From: Gemmatimonadales bacterium
GTDB lineage: Bacteria > Gemmatimonadota > Gemmatimonadetes > Gemmatimonadales > GWC2-71-9
Reading direction: 5' to 3'
Assembly (NCBI GenBank): GCA_025924275.1
Contig: JAICEH010000004.1
Location: forward strand, 1 to 25,923
DNA: 25,923 bases
The notes under the pieces: generated by a model
What the model was told of the DNA's origin: nothing
Database searches by the model: none
The model's input: only the letters and a program-made list of their open reading frames with translations
Made by a program: the position numbers and the translations under genes
Shown: in pieces, positions 7,267 through 17,670 of the stretch
Layout: each line of letters begins with the position of its first letter
Numbering within the stretch: the first letter of the stretch is position 1

Positions 7267-9900
7267 ATGCGGTTGCGCTCGGTCGCGGCGCTCGCCCTGG
7301 CACTCGGCCTGTCCCTCGCCGCCGGCTGCGGCGGCCGGTCGACCGCCGGACCCACCCCCCAGGCCGCGCCCGCCGGCGGGGCCGGTGCCCGCCCGGCCCA
7401 GGCCGGTGCCCCCACGCCGCAGGACCGGCAGAAGGAGTACGACAAGGTCGTGAAGGCGGCCCGGTCGTACGCCGGGCTCTTCACCGTCCTCCAGGACACC
7501 GCGACCGGGAAGGTGCACCTGGCCGTCAAGCCCGACCAGCTGGGCCGGGACTACATCTACTTCACCGTGGTCACCGACGGCCCGCTCTTCGCCGGAGCGT
7601 TCCGGGGCCAGTTCCGGGACAACATCGTCTTCCGGATCGAGCGGCAGTACGACAAGCTCGCCTTCATCCAGCAGAACACCGCCTTCTACTTCGACCCGGC
7701 CAACGCGCTCGCCCGCGCGGCCGACGCCAACATGAGCCCGGCGGTCCTCGCGGTCGAGAAGGTGGTCGGCGCCGACAGCGCGTCCGGCACCGTGCTCATC
7801 TCCGCCGACAAGCTGTTTGTGGCCGAGGCGCTCACCCAGGTGAAGCCGCCGCCGATCCCCGGCGCCACGCCCAATCCCCAGGCCTTCGTGCTCGGCACCC
7901 GGAGCGACGAGAAGAGCCGGATCCGGAGCGTCCGGAATTACCCGGCGAACACCGAGGTCGTCACCGAGTACGTCTTCGACAACCCGACCGCCGTGGTGCA
8001 GGGCGGCCCGGAGGTCACCGACCCCCGGTACGTGACCATCGCCGTCCAGCACTCGCTGATTGCGGTGCCGGAGAACGACTTCCAGCCCCGGTTCGACGAC
8101 CCGCGGGTGGGCTACTTCGGGCAGCAGGTGACCGACCTGACCACCACCGCGGCCGTCAACTACCGGGACCTGATCAACCGCTGGGACCTCCGGAAGAAGG
8201 AGCCCGGCGCGGCGGTCTCGGAGCCGGTCGAACCGATCACGTTCTGGATCGAGAACACGACGCCGGTTGAATTCCGCGAGACCATCCGCCAGGCCACCCT
8301 CGCCTGGAACAAGGCCTTCGAACGGGCCGGCTTCCGGAACGCCGTGCGGGTCGAGATCCAGCCCGATGATGCCGCCTGGGACGCGGGCGACATCCGCTAC
8401 AACGTGCTCCGGTGGACCAGCTCGCCCACCCCGCCCTTCGGCGGCTACGGGCCCAGCTTCACCAACCCGCGTACCGGGCAGATCCTCGGGGCCGACATCA
8501 TGCTCGAGTGGGTCTTCGTGACCAACCGGATGCGATCCGCCGAGCTGTGGGACGCCTCGGCGTTCGTCCCGACGGAGTGGCCCGCCGCGCCGGGCGGCCG
8601 GCCCGACCCGCGGGCCTGCGCACTCGCGCTCTGGCACCAGCAGAACGTGCTCTTCGGCCAGGCGGCCCTGGCCGCGCTCGACGCGGACCCGGCCGTCCGC
8701 CAGCGGCTGCTGGACGAGTCGCTGTACTACCTGGTGCTGCACGAGGTGGGGCACACCCTCGGGCTCAACCACAACATGAAGGCCACGCAGATGCTGGCGC
8801 CGGCCGAACTCGGCGACATGGCCCGGACCCGCGAGAGCGGCCTGCAGGGCTCGGTGATGGACTACCCGGCGCTCAACATCGCCCCCCGCGGCCGGACCCA
8901 GGGCCAGTTCGCCACCACCACCCCGGGGCCGTACGACCTCTGGGCCATCGAGTTCGGGTACTCCGAGGCCCTGGCCGACCCCGCGGCGGAGAAGGCGCGG
9001 CTGGAGCGGATCCTCGCCCGGTCCACGGAGCCCGCCCTGGCCTTCGGCAACGACGCCGACGACATGCGGGCGCCGGGCGGCGGCATCGACCCGCGCGTGA
9101 TGATCAACGACATGTCGAGCGACCCGATCGCCTACGCGGCGGACCGGATCGGGCTCGCGCGCACCGTGCTCGGCGAGCTGGAGCGGAAGTTCCGGGTCGG
9201 CGGGCGTTCGCACCAGGAGGTGCTCAACGGCTTCTTCGTGACCACCGGGACCATCGGCGGCTCGGCCGCGATCGCCTCCCGGTGGATCGGCGGCGTCCAC
9301 GTGGACCGGGCCATGGTCGGGCAGCCCGGGGCCACCCGGCCGTACACCCCGGTGAGCCGCGCCGACCAGAAGCGGGCGATGGACCTGCTCCGGGACGAGT
9401 TCTTCGCGCCCGACGCCTGGGACGCCCCGGAGGGGCTCTACAACCTCCTCCAGCCGCAGCGCCGGGGCTTCAACTTCTTCGGCCAGCCGGAGGATCCCAA
9501 GATCCACCAGTTCGTGCTCGGGATGCACAACGGCGTGCTGGTCCACCTGACGCATCCGGCGACGCTGAGCCGGATCTCCAACAGCGCGCTCTACGGCAAC
9601 GCCTACCCGCTGGCGGAGGTGATGGGCGACCTCACCGCGGCCGTCTTCGACGCCGACCGGCGCGGGAACGTGAACGGCTTCCGGCGGAACCTCCAGGTGG
9701 CGTACGTGAACCGGCTGACCGCGATGCTCAATCCGCTGCCGGCCAACCAGTACGACTTCCAGGCCCGGGGCCAGGCGCTGGCCGAACTGCGGAAGATCCG
9801 CCGCCTGGAGGCGGGCAACGCCACCGGTGACGGCGGCACCCGGGCGCACCGGGAGTACGTCGTGTTCCTGATCGACAAGGCGCTGGAGACGCGGGACTAG
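7267..9900 (+). CDS. Zinc-dependent metalloprotease lipoprotein (DUF5117/DUF4953 type)
   Basis: An 877-residue exported lipoprotein. The ATG at 7267 has AAGGAG upstream and opens a signal ending AAGC (Cys21), followed by a Gly/Pro/Ala-rich linker. Residues of roughly 60-170 resemble the DUF5118/DUF5117 N-terminal region (YAGLFTVLQDTATGKVHLAVKPDQLGRDYIYF, split here as seen). The catalytic zincin motif HEVGHTLGLNH supplies ligands His492, His496 and His502 and catalytic Glu493. A Met-turn-like SVMDYP follows (Met531). The C-terminal part matches DUF4953. Such proteases are common in Bacteroidota and Gemmatimonadota, act outside the inner membrane and have unknown substrates. It has its own transcription unit and converges on hrpB across a long inverted repeat. 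Confidence 0.92.
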   Translation: MRLRSVAALALALGLSLAAGCGGRSTAGPTPQAAPAGGAGARPAQAGAPTPQDRQKEYDKVVKAARSYAGLFTVLQDTATGKVHLAVKPDQLGRDYIYFTVVTDGPLFAGAFRGQFRDNIVFRIERQYDKLAFIQQNTAFYFDPANALARAADANMSPAVLAVEKVVGADSASGTVLISADKLFVAEALTQVKPPPIPGATPNPQAFVLGTRSDEKSRIRSVRNYPANTEVVTEYVFDNPTAVVQGGPEVTDPRYVTIAVQHSLIAVPENDFQPRFDDPRVGYFGQQVTDLTTTAAVNYRDLINRWDLRKKEPGAAVSEPVEPITFWIENTTPVEFRETIRQATLAWNKAFERAGFRNAVRVEIQPDDAAWDAGDIRYNVLRWTSSPTPPFGGYGPSFTNPRTGQILGADIMLEWVFVTNRMRSAELWDASAFVPTEWPAAPGGRPDPRACALALWHQQNVLFGQAALAALDADPAVRQRLLDESLYYLVLHEVGHTLGLNHNMKATQMLAPAELGDMARTRESGLQGSVMDYPALNIAPRGRTQGQFATTTPGPYDLWAIEFGYSEALADPAAEKARLERILARSTEPALAFGNDADDMRAPGGGIDPRVMINDMSSDPIAYAADRIGLARTVLGELERKFRVGGRSHQEVLNGFFVTTGTIGGSAAIASRWIGGVHVDRAMVGQPGATRPYTPVSRADQKRAMDLLRDEFFAPDAWDAPEGLYNLLQPQRRGFNFFGQPEDPKIHQFVLGMHNGVLVHLTHPATLSRISNSALYGNAYPLAEVMGDLTAAVFDADRRGNVNGFRRNLQVAYVNRLTAMLNPLPANQYDFQARGQALAELRKIRRLEAGNATGDGGTRAHREYVVFLIDKALETRD

Positions 9901-9907
9901 GCGAGGG

Positions 9908-9973
9908 TCGGAGGTCGAAGGTCGAGGGACCGCGCCGGTGGAGTGGCGGGATCCCTCGACCTTCGACGTCCGA
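9908..9973. terminator. Long 22-bp inverted repeat between convergent genes
   Basis: The left arm (9908-9929, containing GGTCGAAGGTCGAGGGA) pairs with the right arm (9952-9973, containing TCCCTCGACCTTCGAC) with one mismatch in 22 bp and a 22-nt loop. It fills the 75-bp gap between the metalloprotease stop (9900) and the hrpB stop (9976), so it suits a bidirectional terminator. The simple repeating GGTCGA composition also resembles dispersed REP-like palindromes. Confidence 0.6.
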
Positions 9974-9975
9974 TC

Positions 9976-12441
<2,466 letters not shown>

Positions 12442-12509
12442 GCGCTTGAGGATCGCTTGCCCCCCCGCGGGCAGGTTCGCCGCATCACTCCGCCTTGAAC
12501 GAGGATCCG

Positions 12510-12896
12510 ATGCCTGCCAACCGACTCTCCCGGCTCGCGCTGATCCTGCTCGGCCTGCCGGCGTGCTCGACCTCGGCCGTCTACCAGCTGCCCGTCCCGG
12601 CGGCCTTCGCCGATGACCCTCCCCCGGAGATCCGCGTGACGCTCAACGACGGCCGGCAGGTCGAGCTGCGCGCCCCGGTCCTCCGGGGAGACTCGCTCTT
12701 CGGGCTCGAGTTCCTCGACGGCACTGACGGGCAGCAGGCCCGCCAGCGGCACGTCGCACTCGCGGTGAGCGAGGTGGGGACGCTCGAATCCAGGCGGCCC
12801 GGCCACCTCGCGGCCGCCCTGATCGCGGGCCCGCTCGTGTTCGGGTTCGTCTACCTCGTGGGATCGGACCTGTTGGGAGACGCGATGGGGAACTAG
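12510..12896 (+). CDS. Small lipoprotein of unknown function with C-terminal membrane segment
   Basis: A 128-residue protein, not assignable to a named family. The ATG at 12510 has GAGGA upstream and gives a signal with lipobox LPAC (Cys19). The middle is a compact beta-rich segment, 'IRVTLNDGRQVELRAPVLRGDSLFG', then VALAVSEVGTLESRR, resembling the SH3-like DGR...GDSLFG / 'vaL..I..ie.r' pattern of small Gemmatimonadota envelope proteins. The C-terminus is one hydrophobic segment (HLAAALIAGPLVFGFVYLVG). The architecture parallels the glycine-zipper protein at 15925-16488. It ends 1 bp from the convergent gene at 12898, so the two 3' ends abut. Confidence 0.75.
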   Translation: MPANRLSRLALILLGLPACSTSAVYQLPVPAAFADDPPPEIRVTLNDGRQVELRAPVLRGDSLFGLEFLDGTDGQQARQRHVALAVSEVGTLESRRPGHLAAALIAGPLVFGFVYLVGSDLLGDAMGN

Positions 12897-12897
12897 G

Positions 12898-13536
12898 TCA
12901 GCGGGTGTCGATTCCGGCCCCCTCGCGCGCCTCGAACCCCTCCAGCAACTCGCGGAGCACCGCGTCGGCAGGCAGCCGCCGGACCCCGTTGCTGATCGCC
13001 CCCTGCGCCCCGCGCCCCGCGATGTAGAGGACCCGGTAGATCCGGCCGGGCCGGATGAAGACCGCCATCGCCGCCTCGGCATCGGGTCGCGCCCGGGGGC
13101 CGGCGCGGCCGTTCACGACCTGCACCTCCTCGCAGGGCCCGAGCCCGGGGCTGCTCCAGGCGAGCCACTCGGTGGGGCCGAGGCGGGTGGAGTCGCGCCG
13201 CCGCTCGAGGCCGGCCACCAGTTGGGGGTCCATCGTGGCCACGACCCGGCGAGAGACCCAGCCGCCGAGGGCTGAGGCGTCGAGCTCCCCCCGCGTCTCC
13301 ACCACCACCACCTGCCGGCAGTAGATGTCCGAGAACGTGAGGACGAACTCGCGTCCGCCCGCCACCCGATCCGACAGGGTGGCGCTCTCGCGGGAGCCGG
13401 CGGGGATGGTGAGGCCGAAGCTCGAGTCGGGGCTGGTGTACCGGCCGTCCTCGAGCCGTCCCAGCAGCTCGGGGGATCGGGCGGGTGGCGGCTGCGCGGC
13501 GGCGGGCGCGGCGAGCAGCAGGAAGAGGAGTGCCAT
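12898..13536 (-). CDS. Exported protein of unknown function
   Basis: A 212-residue protein with a Sec signal peptide (MALLFLLLAAPAAAQ). No family is recognised. The mature part holds YTSPDSSFGLTIPAGSRES near the front, FVLTFSDIYCRQVVVVETRG, then GWVSRRVVATMDPQLVAGLERR and RIYRVLYIAGRG, a pattern typical of small alpha/beta periplasmic proteins. The ATG at 13536 has GGAGG 12 nt upstream. An in-frame GTG at 13548 abuts that GGAGG with no spacer, so it is a poorer start. The gene is divergent from the phosphoribosyltransferase gene and shares a 129-bp spacer with it. Confidence 0.7.
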   Translation of the reverse strand: MALLFLLLAAPAAAQPPPARSPELLGRLEDGRYTSPDSSFGLTIPAGSRESATLSDRVAGGREFVLTFSDIYCRQVVVVETRGELDASALGGWVSRRVVATMDPQLVAGLERRRDSTRLGPTEWLAWSSPGLGPCEEVQVVNGRAGPRARPDAEAAMAVFIRPGRIYRVLYIAGRGAQGAISNGVRRLPADAVLRELLEGFEAREGAGIDTR

Positions 13537-13665
13537 GCGGTGGCTCACCCTCCAATGATAGCGCCAGTGGCGTCCGGGCTGCTTCTGCAGCCGTCTTCCC
13601 GACCGGTTCATCCGCGCTTCAAGGGGGGCGGGGCACCTTGTAGTCGGGCACACCCGGAGGGGGAG

Positions 13666-14298
13666 ATGGTCTTCGAGGACCGCGTGCAGGCCGGTCGGCG
13701 GCTGGGGGAGGCGCTGCAGCCGTGGCGGCGCCACGCGCCGGTGGTGATCGGGCTGGAGCGCGGCGGTGCCGTCGTGGCCGCCGAGGTGGCGCGCGTCCTG
13801 GCTGCCCCCTTCGACGTGCTCGCCTGCCGCGAGATCGGGGCGCCGAGGAACCCCGGGTACGCCATCGGGGCGGTGGCGCCCGGTGCCACCTGGGTGGACG
13901 AGGCGATGGTCCACCTCCTCGACGTGCCTCGGGAGTACGTGGCCCGCAGCATCGGGACGGAGGGGCAGGAGCTGGAGCGGCGCGAATCCCGCCTTCACGG
14001 CCGCCGGCGGCCGCTGGAGCTCGCCGGGCGCACGGTCCTCCTGGTGGACGACGGCCTCGCCACCGGAGCCACGGCCCGGGCCGCTGCCGCCAGTCTCCGG
14101 CGCCAGGGAGCCCGGCGGATCGTCTTCGCCACGCCCGTGGCCGGCCCCGGCGGACTGGCCCGCATCCGCCCGGTGGTCGACGACGTCGTCGTCCTGACCA
14201 TCCCCTGGAACTTCCACGCGGTGGGCCAGGCCTACCACGACTTCGCCCTGGTGGGGGAGGAACAGGTCACCGGACTCCTGGAGGCCACTGCGGGCTGA
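13666..14298 (+). CDS. Phosphoribosyltransferase-domain protein
   Basis: A 210-residue cytoplasmic protein of the type I PRTase fold. The PRPP-binding loop is clear: VLLVDDGLATGATARAAAASLRR (about residues 125-147), preceded by VIGLERGGAVVAAEVARVL and the FDVLACREIGAPRNPGYAIGAVA segment. That pattern is the stand-alone 'putative phosphoribosyltransferase' family, often found alone or fused to a dienelactone hydrolase. The base substrate is unknown and nucleotide salvage is not shown by context. The ATG at 13666 has GGAGGGGG just upstream. The Ser/Thr kinase starts 83 bp downstream on the same strand but has a candidate promoter of its own. Confidence 0.88.
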   Translation: MVFEDRVQAGRRLGEALQPWRRHAPVVIGLERGGAVVAAEVARVLAAPFDVLACREIGAPRNPGYAIGAVAPGATWVDEAMVHLLDVPREYVARSIGTEGQELERRESRLHGRRRPLELAGRTVLLVDDGLATGATARAAAASLRRQGARRIVFATPVAGPGGLARIRPVVDDVVVLTIPWNFHAVGQAYHDFALVGEEQVTGLLEATAG

Positions 14299-14344
14299 TC
14301 CGTCTCAGGCGGGCACGCACCTCGCCAGACCCTCCCGGTGTGCG

Positions 14345-14350
14345 TACCTT
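14345..14350 (+). promoter_or_regulatory. Candidate -10 (TACCTT) of the kinase gene
   Basis: TACCTT ends 31 nt before the TTG at 14382. No good -35 is seen. The spacing supports a kinase start downstream of this point rather than at the in-frame GTG at 14340, which would lie within the -10/spacer region. Confidence 0.3.
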
Positions 14351-14381
14351 CCAGTGTCTCCACCCCGCCCCCGAGGTCGGA

Positions 14382-15479
14382 TTGGTCCCAGAGGAGTCCG
14401 GCTCCGCCGACGCGACGGCCCGTTCGTCCCAGCGCGTCGCGGCCATCACCCGTGCCCTGGGCGAGCATTATCGCCTCGGCGTCGGCCCCGAGGGCGGAGT
14501 GGCGGTGCTCGGCCGGGGCGGCATGGCCACGGTCTACCTCGCCGAGGATGTCCGCCACGACCGCTGGGTGGCGGTGAAGGTCCTTCACGCCGACCTGGCC
14601 GCGTCCATCGGCCCGCAGCGGTTCCTGCGCGAGATCCGCATCGCCGCCCAGCTCCACCATCCCCACATCCTCGGGCTGATCGACTCGGGCGAGGCGGGTG
14701 GCGTGCTGTACTACGTGATGCCCTTCGTGAGCGGCGAGTCCCTCCGCAGCCACATCGAGCAGCGCGGCCCCCTGCCCTTCGGCGACGTGGTCCGCCTGCT
14801 CCGCGAGGTGGTGAGCGCCCTCGGGCGGGCGCACAAGGCCGGCATCGTGCACCGGGACATCAAGCCCGAGAACATCCTGCTCGAGGACCGGCACGCGCTG
14901 GTCACCGACTTCGGCGTGGCCAAGGCGGTCAGCGAGGCCACGCGCTACTCCGGCGACACCTCGGTCGGCTTCGCGCTCGGGACCCCGGCCTACATGGCGC
15001 CGGAACAGGCCGCCGCCGACGAGATCGACCACCGCGCGGACCTCTATGCCATCGGCATCGTGGCCTACGAGATGCTCACCGGGGTGCTCCCGTTCGAGGC
15101 CCGGACGCCGCAGCAGATGATCGCCGCCCACCTCGGGAAGACGCCCGCCCCGCTCCGCCAGAAGCGCGCCGACGTGCCGGTGGCCCTCGAGATGGTGGTG
15201 ATGCGGTGCCTGGAGAAGGAGCCGGCGGACCGCTGGCAGAGCGCGGACGACCTCCTGGCCGTGCTCGACGAGCTGCCCTCGCAGACCGCGACCCGGCCAG
15301 CGATCCCCGAGCCGCGCACGGTCGAGGTCCCCGTGGCCGCTGCGCCGGCGCCGGCCGACCCCGCGGTCCCGGCCGGGACCGGCGACCGCTGGGGAGCGGG
15401 GCGGTGGGCCGCGATCGCGGCCGTGGCAGCCCTCGTGGGGCTGGCCCTGGCCGCGCGGTTGGGCTGGATCGGCGGCTAG
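14382..15479 (+). CDS. PknB-type serine/threonine protein kinase with C-terminal membrane anchor
   Basis: A 365-residue Hanks-type kinase, numbered from TTG 14382. Motifs: glycine loop GRGGMATVYLAED (44-56), VAVKVL (Lys66), HRDIKPEN (catalytic Asp159), DFGVAK (176-181), GTPAYMAPEQ, and a closing arginine segment ADRWQSADDLL. A Pro/Ala linker leads to one membrane segment at the extreme C-terminus (AAIAAVAALVGLALAA) with only about 6 residues beyond it, so there is no extracellular sensor. No ATG precedes the kinase domain in frame. TTG 14382 has GAGG 5 nt upstream; GTG 14340 is the alternative. A short run, RLGVGPEGGVAVLG, precedes the glycine loop where relatives usually go directly from 'YRIERELG'. 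The stop overlaps the convergent gene's stop in CTAG. Confidence 0.9.
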   Translation: MVPEESGSADATARSSQRVAAITRALGEHYRLGVGPEGGVAVLGRGGMATVYLAEDVRHDRWVAVKVLHADLAASIGPQRFLREIRIAAQLHHPHILGLIDSGEAGGVLYYVMPFVSGESLRSHIEQRGPLPFGDVVRLLREVVSALGRAHKAGIVHRDIKPENILLEDRHALVTDFGVAKAVSEATRYSGDTSVGFALGTPAYMAPEQAAADEIDHRADLYAIGIVAYEMLTGVLPFEARTPQQMIAAHLGKTPAPLRQKRADVPVALEMVVMRCLEKEPADRWQSADDLLAVLDELPSQTATRPAIPEPRTVEVPVAAAPAPADPAVPAGTGDRWGAGRWAAIAAVAALVGLALAARLGWIGG

Positions 15480-15928
15480 TCCCGGTTCGCCGCACGCGCC
15501 ACCGTCACCTCGCAGGGCACCGCGCGAACCTCGCGCCGCCCCCTCAGCATCTCCTCCATCCGCGGGATCAGCCGGCCCGACCAGTCGTCGCTGGCCGTGA
15601 AGTTGGTGGCCAGCAGGCGCTTGGTGAGGATGTACGTCGCCGTCATCCCCGCGGCGTCGGTGGGCAGCACGGTCACCCGCACGTACTCCCCGTAGCTCCA
15701 CAGCGACGTCTTCTGCGCCAGCACGGTCCAGATCGAGTCCGCCGGCGATCCGACGTCGAGCAGGTACATCCCGTAGCTCCGGAGCGACTCGCAGGCCGCC
15801 GCGCGCACCAGTTCCACCGGCGCGGAGAAGGCCCAGCTCGCCCCTTCCGTGACCGGCGCTGCCCGCATCCCCCCGACCGTGGCGCACGCCGAGAGGGCCA
15901 GGGGGGCCAGGGCGAGTGGGAATCTCAT
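15476..15928 (-). CDS. Small lipoprotein of unknown function
   Basis: A 150-residue protein; no family recognised. It begins with a lipoprotein signal ending LSAC (Cys15). The mature part has VELVRAAACESLRSYGMYLLDVG, YVRVTVLPTDAAGMTATYILTKRL and a C-terminal LIPRMEEMLRGR. This pattern of an N-terminal helix followed by beta-strands recalls small outer-membrane-associated domains, but no function is assigned. Its ATG overlaps the stop of the upstream glycine-zipper gene (ATGA, 4 bases), so the two are translationally coupled. Its TAG overlaps the kinase TAG on the other strand in the palindrome CTAG (15476-15479). Confidence 0.75.
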   Translation of the reverse strand: MRFPLALAPLALSACATVGGMRAAPVTEGASWAFSAPVELVRAAACESLRSYGMYLLDVGSPADSIWTVLAQKTSLWSYGEYVRVTVLPTDAAGMTATYILTKRLLATNFTASDDWSGRLIPRMEEMLRGRREVRAVPCEVTVARAANRD

Positions 15929-16488
15929 CGCCCCAGCTCCACGCTGAGCGCGATCCCCGGTCCGGCCCCCGGCCGGGTCGGGATGAGGGGCACGACCTGC
16001 CAGCGGTCCGAGACCATGGTGGTCCCGATGATCGCCCCGACGATCGCGCCGAGTCCTGCGCCGGCCAGCCCCCCGTACAGCGCCTTGTCGCCCGCGGTCA
16101 TGCTCATGAAACCCGGCGGATCGTCGCCCGAGGCGAAGCCGGACACGGCCCCGGCGAAGAGCCCGACCGCAGCGCCCACGGCGGCGCCCGAGCCGGTCTT
16201 CCTGCTCCGTCCCGAGCTGCGTTCGAGCGAGGCGATCGACTCGAGCGCCACCAGCAGGGTGTCGGTGCGGGTGCCGTTCCCGGCGACCTCGATGCGGGCC
16301 TGCCCGTCCTCGGAGCCGAGCCACCGGCCGATGATCGGTTCCTCCGCAGCGCGGGGATGGATCCGCACCCGGTCGCCGGGCTGGACCACGGGCCTGGGGA
16401 ACACCGGCCAGGGCACGCCGCGGGGAGCCTCCTGGGCTGCCAGCGGAGCCGCCCCCAGGGCGAGAAGGATGAGTGCGATCCGGGTCAT
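15925..16488 (-). CDS. Exported glycine-zipper protein with SH3-like front half
   Basis: A 187-residue protein. The ATG at 16488 has GGAGG 8 nt upstream and a Sec signal (MTRIALILLALGAAPLAAQ). After it come VQPGDRVRIHP, 'IIGRWLGSEDGQARIEV' and TLLVALESIASLERSSGR, an SH3-like beta segment. Then two glycine-zipper runs: GSGAAVGAAVGLFAGAVSGF and YGGLAGAGLGAIVGAIIGTT. It ends with WQVVPLIPTRPGAGPGIALSVELGR, probably a short outer-membrane-facing strand. Such proteins insert in or span the envelope; exact function unknown. It is the first gene of a two-gene operon with the small lipoprotein and is divergent from the EamA exporter. Confidence 0.78.
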   Translation of the reverse strand: MTRIALILLALGAAPLAAQEAPRGVPWPVFPRPVVQPGDRVRIHPRAAEEPIIGRWLGSEDGQARIEVAGNGTRTDTLLVALESIASLERSSGRSRKTGSGAAVGAAVGLFAGAVSGFASGDDPPGFMSMTAGDKALYGGLAGAGLGAIVGAIIGTTMVSDRWQVVPLIPTRPGAGPGIALSVELGR

Positions 16489-16598
16489 CGGTCCTCCAGT
16501 CAGGGTGCTGGTGGCAACCTCGACCCTCCGCATCAAGTCGCCGTCAAGCCGGAATCCGCGCATCCAGATGCAGGGAACCACCCGGACCCGCCGACGTT

Positions 16599-16604
16599 TA
16601 GATT
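16599..16604 (+). promoter_or_regulatory. Candidate -10 (TAGATT) of the EamA gene
   Basis: TAGATT ends 25 nt before the GTG at 16630, in a local AT-rich patch (GTTTAGATTGG) within an otherwise GC-rich 141-bp divergent spacer. No convincing -35 is seen. Confidence 0.4.
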
Positions 16605-16629
16605 GGACGATCCGCACCCCCGGAGCCCC

Positions 16630-17625
16630 GTGATCCCGCGCCTCCTCTTCTCCTTCGCGGTCATCTACCTCGTCTGGGGCTCCACGTATCTCGGCATCCG
16701 GATCGCGCTGGAGAGCCTGTCGCCGTTCCTGATGGCCGCGGCCCGGTTCCTGGTGGCGGGCGGCCTGCTCTACGCCTTCGCCCGGCTGCGCGGCGCGGCG
16801 AGACCGGCGCCGGCGGCCTGGCGCGGCGCCTTCCTGCTCGGCGGGCTGATGTTCCTCCTCGGCAACGGGATGGTCGTCTGGGCCGAGACCCGGGTGAGCT
16901 CGGGCCTCGCTGCCCTGATCGCAGCGGGCACCCCGCTCTGGGTCGTGCTGATCGATCACGTGCGGCCCGGCGGGAGGGAGGCCACCAGGGCCAAGTGGGG
17001 GGGCGTGGCCCTTGGCATCCTCGGCCTGGCGATCCTCTTCCTCCCCGACGTGGCCGGGGCGCCGCGGCTCGACATGCTGGGCGCCCTGGCGGTGACGGGC
17101 GCGTCGGTGAGCTGGGCTGTGGGGTCGATCGGGTCCCGCGGGCTCCAGCTGCCGAAGGACTCGGCCCTGGCCTCCGGGATGGCCATGCTCGGGGGGGGCG
17201 TGCTGCTGGCCGTGGTGGCACTGGCCACCGGGGAGGCGGCCGCCTTCGATCCCGGGGCGGTGACCGCCCGGTCCGTGCTGGCGTGGCTCTACCTGATCTT
17301 CTTCGGGTCGATCCTCGCGTTCACCTGCTTCACCTGGCTGCTCCACGCCGTGGACCCGGTGAAGGTGGCCACCTCCGGCCTGGTGAACCCGTTGGTGGCG
17401 CTGTTGCTGGGCTGGTGGCTCGCCGACGAGGAGGTCGGCCGCCAGGCCGTGCTCGCGGCGGCGGTGACCCTGGCGGGGCTGGCGTTGATCCTGTTCGCGC
17501 CGGAGGTGAGGCGTGCGCCGCCGGGCCGTACGGGAGAGATCCCGGTGCCCGGGCCGGACATCGCGCCGCCGGCGCCTCCCGCTGCCGAGGTCCCCTGCGG
17601 CGCGGAGACCAAGGCGGCGGCCTGA
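16630..17625 (+). CDS. EamA/DMT-superfamily transporter
   Basis: A 331-residue membrane protein with ten predicted helices and two EamA repeats. The first repeat opens FAVIYLVWGSTYLGIRIALE; the second includes ALAVTGASVSWAVGSIGSRG and LYLIFFGSILAFTCFTWLL with the family's 'dPvkVatsglvnPlvALllGwwlade' segment. This is the RhaT/YedA-like group of drug/metabolite exporters, likely an efflux carrier for amino acids or small metabolites. The start is GTG at 16630 with CGGAG upstream. The C-terminus carries an extra Pro/Ala-rich cytoplasmic tail of about 40 residues. It converges on the YpfJ-type gene, leaving a 45-bp spacer. Confidence 0.9.
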   Translation: MIPRLLFSFAVIYLVWGSTYLGIRIALESLSPFLMAAARFLVAGGLLYAFARLRGAARPAPAAWRGAFLLGGLMFLLGNGMVVWAETRVSSGLAALIAAGTPLWVVLIDHVRPGGREATRAKWGGVALGILGLAILFLPDVAGAPRLDMLGALAVTGASVSWAVGSIGSRGLQLPKDSALASGMAMLGGGVLLAVVALATGEAAAFDPGAVTARSVLAWLYLIFFGSILAFTCFTWLLHAVDPVKVATSGLVNPLVALLLGWWLADEEVGRQAVLAAAVTLAGLALILFAPEVRRAPPGRTGEIPVPGPDIAPPAPPAAEVPCGAETKAAA

Positions 17626-17636
17626 CCGGCGGGAAG

Positions 17637-17655
17637 GCCGCGGGCGCGTCGCGGC
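17637..17655. terminator. Weak hairpin between convergent genes
   Basis: GCCGCG (17637-17642) and CGCGGC (17650-17655) form a 6-bp stem with a 7-nt loop in the 45-bp gap between the EamA stop and the YpfJ-type stop. There is no T-run, and in DNA this GC-rich such stems arise by chance. Confidence 0.25.
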
Positions 17656-17670
17656 GCGTCCACGGCCGGC

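Noticed and set aside
7189..9849. 886-codon open frame antisense to the metalloprotease
   Set aside because: Composition is Gly/Arg/Val/Glu/His-rich without domains, while the plus strand encodes an intact zincin with HEVGHTLGLNH.
13546..13548. GTG start for the exported protein at 12898-13536
   Set aside because: It directly abuts GGAGG with no spacer. The ATG at 13536 gives a standard signal peptide and usable spacing.
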